A stretch of DNA of 64,000 bases from Kiritimatiellia bacterium (GCA_028716365.1 JAQUPZ010000003.1:310001-374000), one strand, 5' to 3'; positions 32,626-46,149 are shown, counted from the stretch's first letter. Made by a program: numbers and translations. Notes: generated by a model from the sequence alone, not told the origin.

Positions 32626-33837
32626 ATGATTAAAAAATATTTTATTCGATTGTTTTTTTTCTGTTTTATTTCAGCAGTGTTTACCGCTAATGCCCAGGTT
32701 GTAGTCAGCAAGGCGGGTTCTCCAAAGTGTGCGCTGGATTTGTCGGGGTTCAGGTGTTCTGATGGACCTTCAGAAGCGCTGTTTCGTCAGGTGCTGGGGG
32801 ACGATTTAAAGCGGTCAGGCTGGTTTGATGTAATAAAGAACGGCAAGGGGAGTTTTTCAGTACAGGGAACATGCCGGGAAGCCGGTGGTAATCTTACGGT
32901 CAGGTGCCAGGTCGACAATATGTTAAATGGCGCCGTTGCAATGAGTAAGTCTTATGACGGAAAAGGCGCCCAGTCCCGTAAACTTGCGCATACCGTGGCG
33001 GATGATATCGTCTGGGCAATTAAAAAAGTTAAAGGTATAGCTTCAACGAGGATTGCGCTGGTTGGTAACAGGGGCGGAAAGAAGAACATTTATATATGCG
33101 ATGCAGATGGCGCAAACATGATGCAGATTACTCATGACAATGTGATATGCCGTTTTCCTGAATGGAGTCCGGATATGACAAAACTTATTTATACGGCTTA
33201 TCTCAGCGGTTATCCGGACGTTTACATGATTAACCTTTCTTCTTATGAACGTCGAACGATATCGTCCAGTCCTGGCTTGAATGCAGGAGCGGCCTTCTCT
33301 CCTGACGGGAGAAGAATAGCGCTTGTACTTTCCAAAGATGGCAATCCGGACCTGTACGTTATAAGTTCATCCGGAGGTAATCTTGTGAAAATTACGCGTA
33401 CACCTTATGCTTCGGAGGCCAGTCCGTCCTGGTCGCCAGACGGTGAGCAGATTGTGTATGTGTCCGACAAGTCGGGTTCCCCTCAACTTTATGTAGTGGG
33501 AAGCGGAGGCGGAGAACCACGGAGGGTTTCATGGAAGGGAAGCGAGAACGTTTCGCCTGATTGGGGGCCTGACGGACGTATAGTGTGTACCAGCAGGCGA
33601 GAAGGCAAATATCAGATATGCGTTCTTGACCCTTCGTCAAAAAAAGAGGAACAGGTGACTACCGACTGGGCAGATCATGAGGATCCTTCGTGGGCGCCGG
33701 ATGGACGTCATATTGTGTGTTCCAAAACGTCAAATTATCATTCTGACCTGTATATCCTTGACACTTTGGGAGATCATCCAGTAAGGTTGACAACAATTCA
33801 GGGGGAATGGTACTCTCCTGCGTGGTCGTCAAAGTAA
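32626..33837 (+). CDS. tolB: Tol-Pal system protein TolB
   Basis: A 403-residue periplasmic protein. ATG 32626 is preceded by AGGATTATC and starts a signal peptide (MIKKYFIRLFFFCFISAVFTANA). The N-terminal alpha/beta domain (about 30-145) ends with the TolB-like HTVADDIVWAIKKVKGIAST. A six-bladed WD40-like propeller follows, built of repeats such as FPEWSPDMTKLIYTAY, AAFSPDGRRIALVLS, SPSWSPDGEQIVYVS and DPSWAPDGRHIVCS. TolB binds Pal and the outer-membrane machinery during envelope constriction. It is between tolA-like and pal genes in the usual order. Confidence 0.92.
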   Translation: MIKKYFIRLFFFCFISAVFTANAQVVVSKAGSPKCALDLSGFRCSDGPSEALFRQVLGDDLKRSGWFDVIKNGKGSFSVQGTCREAGGNLTVRCQVDNMLNGAVAMSKSYDGKGAQSRKLAHTVADDIVWAIKKVKGIASTRIALVGNRGGKKNIYICDADGANMMQITHDNVICRFPEWSPDMTKLIYTAYLSGYPDVYMINLSSYERRTISSSPGLNAGAAFSPDGRRIALVLSKDGNPDLYVISSSGGNLVKITRTPYASEASPSWSPDGEQIVYVSDKSGSPQLYVVGSGGGEPRRVSWKGSENVSPDWGPDGRIVCTSRREGKYQICVLDPSSKKEEQVTTDWADHEDPSWAPDGRHIVCSKTSNYHSDLYILDTLGDHPVRLTTIQGEWYSPAWSSK

Positions 33838-33877
33838 AGTAATAAAGTAGTTAAATTGTTTTTTGGAGGTAGTGAAC

Positions 33878-34402
33878 ATGAAGTTGAATGGTTATTTGCG
33901 TGGTATTGTGGTGGCTGGTTTTGTTTGTGGATTGTTGATGAGTTCTGGATGCAGACACAGAAAGCCAACAGCGTCATCGGTCAGTCCTACAGATATTGGA
34001 ACGGGTGGGGCAGTATTATCGGAGCGCCCGGATTCGGAAGGTATGAGAATCACTGGGGCAGAAGTTGAGTTCGTCAAGAATGTACTGTTTGCATATGACA
34101 GTTTCCAGATCACCGATTCGGAAGTCGCAAAGATCAAGGCTGTTGCTGAGTTCATGAAAGCAAATAGTGGCGTCCGGCTTGTCTCTGAAGGTCATTGTGA
34201 CGAGCGTGGAACGGCCGAATACAATATGTCGCTCGGAGAAAACCGCGCTCTTGCAGTTCGTGCATATTTGATCGGACTGGGTATTGATGGCGCCAGAATA
34301 CAGACAAAGAGCTTTGGCGAAGAGAAACCGCTGGAAACCGGTCACAATGAAGCGTCGTGGTCTATGAACCGTCGCGTCGAATTTGGATTGTATCGAAAAT
34401 AG
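33878..34402 (+). CDS. pal: Peptidoglycan-associated lipoprotein Pal
   Basis: 174 residues. GGAGG 8 bases upstream fixes ATG 33878. A lipoprotein signal ends in MSSGC, placing the lipidated Cys at residue 25. The C-terminal OmpA-like domain (about 60-170) has FAYDSFQI, VSEGHCDERGTAEYN, SLGENRALAVRAYL and NRRVEF, the peptidoglycan-binding signature with its diaminopimelate-contacting Asp/Arg. It anchors the outer membrane to the wall and partners TolB. The gene is 40 bases after tolB. Confidence 0.93.
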   Translation: MKLNGYLRGIVVAGFVCGLLMSSGCRHRKPTASSVSPTDIGTGGAVLSERPDSEGMRITGAEVEFVKNVLFAYDSFQITDSEVAKIKAVAEFMKANSGVRLVSEGHCDERGTAEYNMSLGENRALAVRAYLIGLGIDGARIQTKSFGEEKPLETGHNEASWSMNRRVEFGLYRK

Positions 34403-34465
34403 ACTCGATTTTGTGTTCTCCGGCCCGGCGATCGGATGAGTGTCTGCTCTTTGTTCGGGAGGGTG

Positions 34466-34969
34466 ATGTTGACCATGCAGATACCTCTGGCTTTTCTGGT
34501 TGGGGCTCCAGGCGGTGGCGAATTACTCCTTATTTTTGTAGTCATTCTCCTCATGTTCGGTCCCAAACGTCTGCCTGAGATGGCTCGTAATATTGGCAAG
34601 GCGATGGAATATCTGCGCCGAACTTCGCAGGATTTTCGTGATCAGGTGATGCGAATGGATGAGGAGGTCCCAAAGGTAATAGATTCGGTAACGAAGGATA
34701 TAACTGCAGCGGTTGACCAGCCAGGACAGGCTGAATTGCCTCTCGAATCCGGTGATCCAGCTTACTCAGCAGATCCTTATCAATTCAATGAAGATCAAAA
34801 TGCAGGTGAGTCCACACCTGGAATGGAAGAAAAGGTTTCACAAACACAGGAACAACAGCCGGAAAAGCAAAATGCGACAAAAACTGATTCAATTACTGCG
34901 AGCAGTAAGAAAGACGTACCAGAACCAGAAGGTACAGGCACAGGACCAGAAGACGGAATCGCAGGATGA
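34466..34969 (+). CDS. tatA: Sec-independent translocase subunit TatA/TatB
   Basis: 167 residues from ATG 34466 (ATG 34475 also possible; GGGAGG lies just upstream of both). A short N-terminal membrane helix (GELLLIFVVILLMFG) is followed by the hinge FGPKRLPEMARNIGKAMEYL, the TatA/TatE signature, and an amphipathic helix. A long acidic, Gln/Glu-rich tail follows. Whether it acts as TatA or TatB cannot be decided, and only one such gene is present here. It overlaps no gene and is followed directly by tatC. The translocase would export the four RR-signal proteins of this window. Confidence 0.88.
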   Translation: MLTMQIPLAFLVGAPGGGELLLIFVVILLMFGPKRLPEMARNIGKAMEYLRRTSQDFRDQVMRMDEEVPKVIDSVTKDITAAVDQPGQAELPLESGDPAYSADPYQFNEDQNAGESTPGMEEKVSQTQEQQPEKQNATKTDSITASSKKDVPEPEGTGTGPEDGIAG

Positions 34970-34976
34970 AGATAGT

Positions 34977-35750
34977 GTGTCTGAAGCACACACAAAACCT
35001 TTCATCGAACATCTGGAAGACCTCAGGAAAACCATTATCAGGTGTGCTTTGGCATTTGCCATCGGAATGGGGTTGGCGATTCCCTTTGCGCCCTGGATAC
35101 TGTATGCGTTAAAATTGCCGCTGAAATGGGCAAAAATACCAGATCCTGACAAGTTCCTCAAGATTCTGGATGTGACTGGCGGTTTGTCGATTGCAACTCA
35201 AACGGTTTTCTGGAGCGGTTTGCTGATAAGTGCGCCGTTCATTATTTATTTTATCTGGAGTTTTATCTTTCCAGGGTTGACGAACAGAGAACGGAAGGCC
35301 GTTACAAATTCAATGGGGTTCGCACTGGTCCTTTTTGTTGCCGGAGTACTTACTGGTTATTTTCTTGCGATTGCTCCAGGTGTCAAGGTAATGCTCTGGT
35401 TTGGTGAATGGATGGGCGCAAGCCAGGATTTCTTTCTTGCAACAGATTATATTCGCTTTGTGGTAATACTGTTATTGAGTTTTGGAATATGTTTTGAACT
35501 GCCGATTATTTTATTAATTCTCGGGCAATTGGGCATAATCACCTCAACACAACTAAGGGAAAAGCGCAGCCATGCTTTTGTTGTAATTCTTGTTATCGCT
35601 GCCATCGTGACGCCGACTACAGATCCGTTTACGCAGTTGGCAATGGCAGTTCCCATGGCGGTTCTTTATGAAGTTTGTATATGGATCATATGGTCAAAAG
35701 AACGGAAAGAAGCCATGACAGGAACTCCATCGCAGGATCAGGCCAAATAA
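34977..35750 (+). CDS. tatC: Sec-independent translocase subunit TatC
   Basis: 257 residues from GTG 34977, which follows AGGA by 10 bases and the tatA stop by 7. Earlier in-frame starts (34713, ATG 34872) overlap tatA and would add an atypical tail. The first residues include the TatC motif FIEHLEDLRKTII. Six hydrophobic segments follow, with the conserved FPGLTNRERK loop, SFGICFELPII and ATDYIRF. The size is standard for TatC. It recognises twin-arginine signals in the inner membrane. Confidence 0.9.
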   Translation: MSEAHTKPFIEHLEDLRKTIIRCALAFAIGMGLAIPFAPWILYALKLPLKWAKIPDPDKFLKILDVTGGLSIATQTVFWSGLLISAPFIIYFIWSFIFPGLTNRERKAVTNSMGFALVLFVAGVLTGYFLAIAPGVKVMLWFGEWMGASQDFFLATDYIRFVVILLLSFGICFELPIILLILGQLGIITSTQLREKRSHAFVVILVIAAIVTPTTDPFTQLAMAVPMAVLYEVCIWIIWSKERKEAMTGTPSQDQAK

Positions 35751-35791
35751 TCTGTAATCACAGGGATTGTTTCATGCTTAGTAATCTGATT

Positions 35792-35832
35792 AAAACAAAT
35801 GGCCGTTTTTTTATAAACGGCCATTTGTTTTT
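35792..35832. terminator. Strong bidirectional terminator hairpin
   Basis: The arms AAAACAAATGGCCGTTT and AAACGGCCATTTGTTTT are perfectly complementary, with an AT loop and T-runs at either end. It sits between the convergent tatC and fucI genes. Confidence 0.9.
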
Positions 35833-35853
35833 CTAAACTATACTTATGCTTTT

Positions 35854-37725
35854 CTATACATATAGCGGGCCAAGTTCTTTGCACGCCCGGAAATCATCAC
35901 CGCCAAAACGATCCCACATCGTGGGCCGGAATATCTGATCCTTTGAGATATTGTGCATGTCGACCGGGATTCTAAGCATTGAATTGATAGTAATCATGTC
36001 CGCTCCTATAAGTCCGAATGAATTACCATCGTGATTTGGGCCAATCCTGCTCATGTACTCAAAGGAACTCATATCGCGCGGCATCCAGTAGCTTTCAGGC
36101 CAGGTAGGGTCTGTGACCTTGCTGATATGTTTTGCTGCTTTGATTGGAAGTTCCACGGTTTCGCCTTCTACTACAGAACAGGTCATCATTTCACCCACTA
36201 CGTTATAGCGGTAAGATGTCATTGGAATGCCTCCAGGCGTAGTGTAATGGCTGGAGAGTCCGTCACCGGGGAAGTATGTGAGCGCAGCGCCCATGTATGT
36301 TGTTCCTGAAATGGCCTTATCCATAATGTTCTTCTGGATACCTTTCGAGGACCGAATGGCTTCAGAAACTTCCTGGATGCTCATTCCACGGCTGCCCGGG
36401 ACAAGCTTCAATACATTGATGGCATAATCTAATGCACCGGCGCCGGAATTGCGCTTGTCAATGATTCCGCGAGGAGTAATTCTTCGGACATCAATTCCGG
36501 TTGCCTTCTTTATACTCTGAGGAGTCCAGTTTGTTCTTATATCGGCAAAAAGCTGTGGCTGTCCTGACAACAGCATTGCAAGAAGCATCCCTATTGCATT
36601 CTTTGAATCATTCTCTGTGGCAACCACGAATGGCGCACGGAATCCATTCCAGTCAAATGAACTGCAGAGAACAGATTCTGCCATATCGAAGTTGGGGTTG
36701 TAATCTGTCCATTGCCGTTGTCCCTGGGTGCCCGAGGCTATGGCATTGAATCCCTGGGAATATTCAACGTTAGCTTTGAATCCCTGCCTTCTGCCTGTTG
36801 CTTTATCAGCCAGAACGGGATTTCCAACCATGAGATCTTTGACGATAAGCGTCATCTTGACACATTCGGCTATCAGCTTGTCCGGCGGCTGTGGTCTTTG
36901 GCCTTTGCCGAAATCGTACTTGAAGCGCTTCTTCATGAAATTAAAAGCTTTTTCAAATTCATCGTGGTCGTAGAAGTCAGTGTTAATGCGGCTCCTGATT
37001 ATGGACATGTCAACTGACGCGCTTCCCATTCCCATGTATTGGAGCATCATATTGCGACGTACATCCGACCCGATTATTCCCATGGACACTCCGCCAATAC
37101 CGAGGTAATTCTTTCCGCGTATCTCTCCAACAGTCATCGCGCATCGGGCAAAGCGTAGGATTCTTTCTGCGACGTAATCCGACAAAGGCTCGTTTTCATC
37201 TTCAAGATCCGGGCTGTAAATACAGAAAATCGGGCGTTTTTTTTCATCCATCGCCGCGGTGAATGCTTTCAGCCAGACTGCGCCAGGCCGGTCAGTCTGG
37301 TTAAGTCCGTAAGCTGCCTGTTGCCATTCTGTACTTCCCAGCCCTATACATGCGCTCATCAGTTCATCACTGTATGACCATGAACGGCTTACCCATATGT
37401 TGGCGCATACCCCTTCGCGCGCGTAGTATTCCTGTGCAAGGGCTCCAGTTCGTGGTCCATATACAATTTCGGGAGCTACCACAATGCGGACCGGGGTACC
37501 GTCTGGAAGTTTGACGTTCTGACTGATCAGATTGTAAAGCTTTTCGGTGAGCCGCCAGGTTTTTTCAAGATTATCATCATAAGCGCCAGCTCGTCCATCA
37601 GCCACAGGTGTGATCGCGATAGTCGGGATATGACCTATAACGGGACGGCTAGATGGTTCAAACCGCCGTTCCCTTGATGAAAGATTTTTAAAATTAGGTA
37701 TACCTGTTGATGACTTGTTATCCAT
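35854..37725 (-). CDS. fucI: L-fucose isomerase
   Basis: 623 residues, matching the FucI family over its length. The family converts L-fucose to L-fuculose and also D-arabinose to D-ribulose, with Mn2+. Recognised stretches are GLNQTDRPGAVWL, YLGIGGVSMGIIGSDV, GFNAIASGTQGQRQWTDYNP, SSFDWNGFRAPFVVATENDS (active-site Glu and Asp), and GADMITINSMLRIPVDMHN. It is slightly longer than the E. coli enzyme (about 590). GGAGGCATAAAA precedes the ATG, the same leader as on the divergent kinase gene. Together they form a pentose or deoxyhexose entry pathway. No aldolase is adjacent. Confidence 0.93.
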   Translation of the reverse strand: MDNKSSTGIPNFKNLSSRERRFEPSSRPVIGHIPTIAITPVADGRAGAYDDNLEKTWRLTEKLYNLISQNVKLPDGTPVRIVVAPEIVYGPRTGALAQEYYAREGVCANIWVSRSWSYSDELMSACIGLGSTEWQQAAYGLNQTDRPGAVWLKAFTAAMDEKKRPIFCIYSPDLEDENEPLSDYVAERILRFARCAMTVGEIRGKNYLGIGGVSMGIIGSDVRRNMMLQYMGMGSASVDMSIIRSRINTDFYDHDEFEKAFNFMKKRFKYDFGKGQRPQPPDKLIAECVKMTLIVKDLMVGNPVLADKATGRRQGFKANVEYSQGFNAIASGTQGQRQWTDYNPNFDMAESVLCSSFDWNGFRAPFVVATENDSKNAIGMLLAMLLSGQPQLFADIRTNWTPQSIKKATGIDVRRITPRGIIDKRNSGAGALDYAINVLKLVPGSRGMSIQEVSEAIRSSKGIQKNIMDKAISGTTYMGAALTYFPGDGLSSHYTTPGGIPMTSYRYNVVGEMMTCSVVEGETVELPIKAAKHISKVTDPTWPESYWMPRDMSSFEYMSRIGPNHDGNSFGLIGADMITINSMLRIPVDMHNISKDQIFRPTMWDRFGGDDFRACKELGPLYV

Positions 37726-37891
37726 TTTTATGCCTCCATTTATATTAAATAAAAATCCGAGAGCAAGCAGGGATAAAGATTACGATATCGGGCGAAGGGA
37801 TGCAATATCAGTAATCTCAAAATTCAGACGTAAGAGGATTGCTCATGGGATAGGGCATTGATACTATCTGTAATGTTCAAGGAGGCATAAA
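37726..37891. promoter_or_regulatory. Divergent fucI/xylulokinase regulatory region
   Basis: Arms GATTACGATAT (37778-37788) and ATATC-A-GTAATC (37805-37816) form an 11-base inverted repeat with one bulged base and a 16-base spacer, a candidate operator in the centre of the region. Both genes share the leader GGAGGCATAAAA before their ATG. Confidence 0.5.
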
Positions 37892-39502
37892 ATGAGTAAT
37901 AAAAAACGCGCGAAATATTTTCTTGGACTTGATTCCAGTACCCAAAGTCTGAAAGCTACTATAATTGACTCGCATCTTAAGGTTGTTAATGAGTGTTCTG
38001 TAAATTTTGACAGTGACTTACCAAAATATAAGACCACTGGAGGTGTTCACCGTGGCAAAGATGGTTTGACTGTAACCGCGCCTGCAATTATGTGGGTCGA
38101 AGCACTTGATTTACTTTTCCAGAAGTTAAGGAAACAGAAAGTTCCACTCGGCAAAGTTGCCGCAATTGCAGGTTCCGGCCAGCAGCATGGCAGTGTATGG
38201 TTGAAAAAGGGTACACTTAAGATATTGAAATCCCTGACTCCTTCCAGAACTCTCAAGGAACAATTAAAGAACGGTTTTTCAGTGGAAGATTCGCCAATAT
38301 GGATGGATTCAAGCACTACAAAACAGTGCGCACAGCGTGAGAAAGCGATGGGTGGTCCGCAGGCGGTTGCGGACATAACAGGTTCCAGAGCATATGAAAG
38401 ATTTACCGGTAATCAGATTGCGAAAATATATCAGAAGAATAGGATTGGGTATAATCTCACGGAACGGATTGCTCTTGTCAGTTCATTTATCCCTACACTG
38501 TTAATTGGCGATTATGCGCCGATAGATGTCAGTGATGGTTCCGGCATGAACCTCATGGACATTCGTTCAAGAAAATGGTCAAAGAAGGCGCTTGATTGCA
38601 CTGCGCCTGGTTTATCGACGAAACTTGGCAAGCCGGAATTGTCACATAAGGTTGCCGGGAAAATTCATTTGTATTTTGTGGAAAAGTACGGGTTTAATAC
38701 CGATTGCCTGATTATTGTTTTTTCGGGTGATAATCCCAACAGTCTGGCTGGTTTGCATCTGCAGAGGCCAGGTGACATTGCTGTAAGTCTTGGTACCAGT
38801 GACACCGTTTTTGGATTCCTTTCGAAACCTGTCCCGTCTGCATCAGAAGGACATATCTTTGTCAATCCGGTTGATCCCAAGGCATATATGGCATTGGTAT
38901 GCTACAAGAACGGTTCGTTAACCAGGGAGTATGTTCGAAACGGTAGTGCCAGCGGGTCTTGGGAGAAATTCAACAGCTATCTAAGGCAGGGGAAGGCTGG
39001 TAATGACGGTAATATTGGTTTCTACGTCAAGGAACCGGAGATAACGCCTCCAATATTAACGACAGGGATTAGCAGATATGATTCGATAGGACGGAGAGTT
39101 AAGAGTTTTCCTCCGGCCACTGAGGTCAGGGCTGTCATTGAAGGTCAGTTTCTTTCAATGCGCCTCCATGGCGAAAATATCGGATTGAAGGCCCGGAATA
39201 TTCTGGCGACAGGTGGAGCCTCAGCCAATAAAGAGATTCTGAAGATCATGGCCAACGTTTTTGGTGTACCCGTTTATATTGCAAAGCAGACCAGTTCGGC
39301 ATCGCTTGGAGCTGCTTATCGTGCCTTGCATGGATGGATTTGCAGCCGGAGTGGGAAGTTTGTGCCTTACGCCAGAATTCTTTCATCTGCACCACCGTTT
39401 AAAAAAGCAGCAGTACCGGATAAAAAGGCTTTTGCGGTTTATACTTCAATGCTGAAAAAGTATGCAGTACTGGAGAATAAAATGATGGTACAAAGCGCCT
39501 AG
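37892..39502 (+). CDS. FGGY-family xylulokinase of the animal (XYLB) type
   Basis: A 536-residue sugar kinase. It phosphorylates a ketopentose, most likely D-xylulose, with ATP. The sequence follows human-type XYLB: LGLDSSTQSLKA, GSGQQHGSVWLKKG, PIWMDSSTTKQCAQ, TGSRAYERFTGNQIAKIYQ, DYAPIDVSDGSGMNLMDI (catalytic Asp), FSGDNPNSLAG, AVSLGTSDTVFGF, and ILATGGASANKEIL. It is about 40 residues longer than E. coli XylB. AAGGAGG gives a strong start. It is divergent from fucI, so ribulose or xylulose made by isomerases may be its substrate. Ribulokinase activity is an alternative. Confidence 0.9.
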   Translation: MSNKKRAKYFLGLDSSTQSLKATIIDSHLKVVNECSVNFDSDLPKYKTTGGVHRGKDGLTVTAPAIMWVEALDLLFQKLRKQKVPLGKVAAIAGSGQQHGSVWLKKGTLKILKSLTPSRTLKEQLKNGFSVEDSPIWMDSSTTKQCAQREKAMGGPQAVADITGSRAYERFTGNQIAKIYQKNRIGYNLTERIALVSSFIPTLLIGDYAPIDVSDGSGMNLMDIRSRKWSKKALDCTAPGLSTKLGKPELSHKVAGKIHLYFVEKYGFNTDCLIIVFSGDNPNSLAGLHLQRPGDIAVSLGTSDTVFGFLSKPVPSASEGHIFVNPVDPKAYMALVCYKNGSLTREYVRNGSASGSWEKFNSYLRQGKAGNDGNIGFYVKEPEITPPILTTGISRYDSIGRRVKSFPPATEVRAVIEGQFLSMRLHGENIGLKARNILATGGASANKEILKIMANVFGVPVYIAKQTSSASLGAAYRALHGWICSRSGKFVPYARILSSAPPFKKAAVPDKKAFAVYTSMLKKYAVLENKMMVQSA

Positions 39503-39575
39503 CTTATGGTGCATGCGAGAATGAGGTAGGGGAGATTTTCTATGGGGAATGTTCGGATCCAATGGGAAGGCTAAA

Positions 39576-39929
39576 ATGGACGGTATTAATATTCTTGCAA
39601 AAAGTAGTTCCAATGAGCCGCATACAGTGTATTTCGGGACGAATAAGGGCAAAATTGTAATTTCTTGTGATTGTCAGGCCGGTATCCATAGACAACTCTG
39701 CAAACATAAGATAGCCCTTGCGGCTGGTGATAAGGCGATGCTTTACGATGTTGCTCAGGAAAATGACCTAACAACAATTCTTTCTTGGATAAAGAAGACA
39801 AAAATTTCGGATCTTCTGGCCGAACTTAATGTAGCCCTTCATGCAGAAACTGAGGCTAAAGAACGAGTCTCCAAATTAAAGAAGAAAATCGGGAATGTGA
39901 TGAACGAAGGAATGGCAATTTCTGAATAA
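39576..39929 (+). CDS. SWIM zinc-finger domain protein
   Basis: 117 residues from ATG 39576, which has GGAAGG 5 bases upstream (ATG 39549 lacks one). The SWIM pattern CxCx(n)CxH appears as CDCQAGIHRQLCKHKIAL near residues 31-48. The C-terminal third is a predicted coiled coil (ETEAKERVSKLKKKIG). SWIM domains bind DNA or proteins and often occur in nucleic-acid enzymes. Here the domain stands almost alone. It is 73 bases downstream of the xylulokinase and converges on ligA. Role unknown. Confidence 0.7.
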   Translation: MDGINILAKSSSNEPHTVYFGTNKGKIVISCDCQAGIHRQLCKHKIALAAGDKAMLYDVAQENDLTTILSWIKKTKISDLLAELNVALHAETEAKERVSKLKKKIGNVMNEGMAISE

Positions 39930-39973
39930 ATGCTGCGTTATTGCGGAGTTGTCATTAATGGGAAAACTACTTG

Positions 39974-44334
<4,361 letters not shown>

Positions 44335-44534
44335 AATATAAAAAAACGTCCTTGAATATTAACAGGAAATATATTCGAGAGCAACCAGCGATCTTCGGAA
44401 TTGATCTTCTTTTGTTCCACTAGCGAAATATATAGGGACTATGGCGGGTGTTACAGGTTTCGGCAGTAGGGCTTCATTATTGATTGAATGTTGATTAAGC
44501 ACGTCATATTCTCTGATTGTGTGAGGAGAAAATA

Positions 44535-45617
44535 ATGAAAGTAGCAATAGCATGCGGGGGAACGGGGGGACATATCTTTCCGGGTCTGGCCGTGGCCAAT
44601 GTGCTTAAGGACAGGCGTCATAATGTGGTGTTATGGCTGGCGGGCAGGGATGTTGAATCCGAGTCAATTTCAAACTGGAAAGGGCCTATAATCTCCATAG
44701 GAGGCAAAGGGCTTCCGGTCGGGTTTTCCTGGCGATCCCTGCCAGCTGTTTTCAGCCTTTTGGCGGCATTTCTGCGGAGTTGGATTGTGATGAGAAAAAA
44801 CCCTCCGGATGTGTTGCTTGCGATGGGTGGGTACGGTTCGGTGGGCCCGGTACTGGCGGCGCGAACGCTTGGTATTCCAATAGTACTGCATGAAGCCAAT
44901 GCCATACCAGGTAGAGCAATTGAAATGCTCTCGAGGTATGCTTTTGCACTGGCGATTTCCTTTGAATCCTCTGCGGGATACATAAGCCATCCCCGTATTG
45001 TTCTGACAGGCTTTCCTGTGCGACAGGACATAAGGAGTGACAAGAAAGAAGGTATGATGAAAACCAGCAAGTTCACAGTGCTTGTTATGGGGGGAAGCCA
45101 AGGGGCGCACAAGTTAAATGAAATCGCATCTGCTGCGTTTTGTGATCTGCATTTAAATGGCATACCGGTACAAGTGATCCATCTTACAGGTGTAAAGGAT
45201 GAACAAATTGTCAGAAAAGTATATAATGAAGCAGGTGTTCCCTGTACTGTCCTCAGCTTCCTTAAGGAAATGGCTACGGCATATAATCAGGCTGACATGG
45301 TGATTGCACGTGCCGGTGCTGCAACGTGTGCGGAGATTGCTGCGCGCGCCGTGCCGGCAGTCCTTGTTCCGTTACCTACAGCCATGCGTGATCACCAGAC
45401 AGCAAATGCCAGATCCCTTGCGAAGAGCGGTGGCGTTGAGGTGATGATTGAGAAGGACTTCACTGTCGAAAAACTGTCGACATATGTCAGGGAGTGTTAC
45501 CGAAATCCCGAAAAACTTGACAGAATGAAAGAAGCTCTTAAAAATATTCCGTCTAGTAATGCGGCGGAAAAGATTTCTGATCTGCTGGAAAAGATTGTCA
45601 GAAGCAAATCTGTCTGA
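44535..45617 (+). CDS. murG: UDP-GlcNAc:lipid-linked MurNAc-pentapeptide GlcNAc transferase MurG
   Basis: 360 residues of the GT28 family. It makes lipid II on the inner face of the membrane. The N-terminal domain has CGGTGGHIFPGLAVA (lipid-I site) and MGGYGSVGPVLAARTLGIP with LHEANAIPGRA. The C-terminal donor domain has VMGGSQGAHKLNE, VIARAGAATCAEIAAR and PLPTAMRDHQTANARSL. GAGGAG 6 bases before ATG 44535 fixes the start. No other mur genes are adjacent, so it is separated from the usual division cluster. Downstream lies an FmdB-family gene. Confidence 0.93.
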   Translation: MKVAIACGGTGGHIFPGLAVANVLKDRRHNVVLWLAGRDVESESISNWKGPIISIGGKGLPVGFSWRSLPAVFSLLAAFLRSWIVMRKNPPDVLLAMGGYGSVGPVLAARTLGIPIVLHEANAIPGRAIEMLSRYAFALAISFESSAGYISHPRIVLTGFPVRQDIRSDKKEGMMKTSKFTVLVMGGSQGAHKLNEIASAAFCDLHLNGIPVQVIHLTGVKDEQIVRKVYNEAGVPCTVLSFLKEMATAYNQADMVIARAGAATCAEIAARAVPAVLVPLPTAMRDHQTANARSLAKSGGVEVMIEKDFTVEKLSTYVRECYRNPEKLDRMKEALKNIPSSNAAEKISDLLEKIVRSKSV

Positions 45618-45645
45618 TTTCTGATTTTATCGAAAAGGGAAGAAT

Positions 45646-46149
45646 ATGCCTATATATGAATTCTACTGTGTCCGATGTAATACTGTTTTCAGCTTTTTCT
45701 CGAGGACAGTCAACACAAGAAAACAACCGGTTTGTCCCGGGTGTGGAAAACAAAAACTGGAAAGAATGCTATCGTCCTTTGCCTTGACGGGAAAGGCTGT
45801 TGAATCCGGAGCCGGTAAAGATATGCCCATTGACGAGGCTAAAATGGAACGGGCTATGACTGCCCTTGCAGGTGAAGTTGAAGGGATAAAAGAAGATGAT
45901 CCGCGTCACGCGGCAAAGCTCATGCGGAAATTTACTGATATGACCGGACTGGAACTTGGCAGTAACATGAAAGAAGCAATGAACAGGCTTGAAGCCGGTG
46001 AAGATCCTGAAAAGATTGAATCTGAAATGGGCGCTCTTATGAATGGAGATGAGGACCCGTTCATTCTTCCTGATAAGAAGAATAAAAAAGGCCGGAAGGG
46101 TGTCGGGAAACCTCCTCTTCGGCGGGATAATACCCTTTATGAGTTGTGA
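45646..46149 (+). CDS. FmdB-family zinc-ribbon protein
   Basis: 167 residues. The N-terminus is the FmdB zinc ribbon: MPIYEFYCVRCNTVF, with Cys pairs CVRC and CPGC about 23 residues apart. The remainder is a Lys/Glu-rich helical region with a basic tail (KKNKKGRKGVGK). FmdB-like proteins are small and mostly uncharacterised, and regulatory roles have been suggested. AAGGGAAGAAT precedes the ATG. Its last 11 bases overlap the next gene, indicating coupling. Confidence 0.8.
   Translation: MPIYEFYCVRCNTVFSFFSRTVNTRKQPVCPGCGKQKLERMLSSFALTGKAVESGAGKDMPIDEAKMERAMTALAGEVEGIKEDDPRHAAKLMRKFTDMTGLELGSNMKEAMNRLEAGEDPEKIESEMGALMNGDEDPFILPDKKNKKGRKGVGKPPLRRDNTLYEL

Noticed and set aside
34713..34976. Longer N-terminus for TatC
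   Set aside because: It lies out of frame within tatA. GTG 34977 has a ribosome site and gives the usual TatC length.
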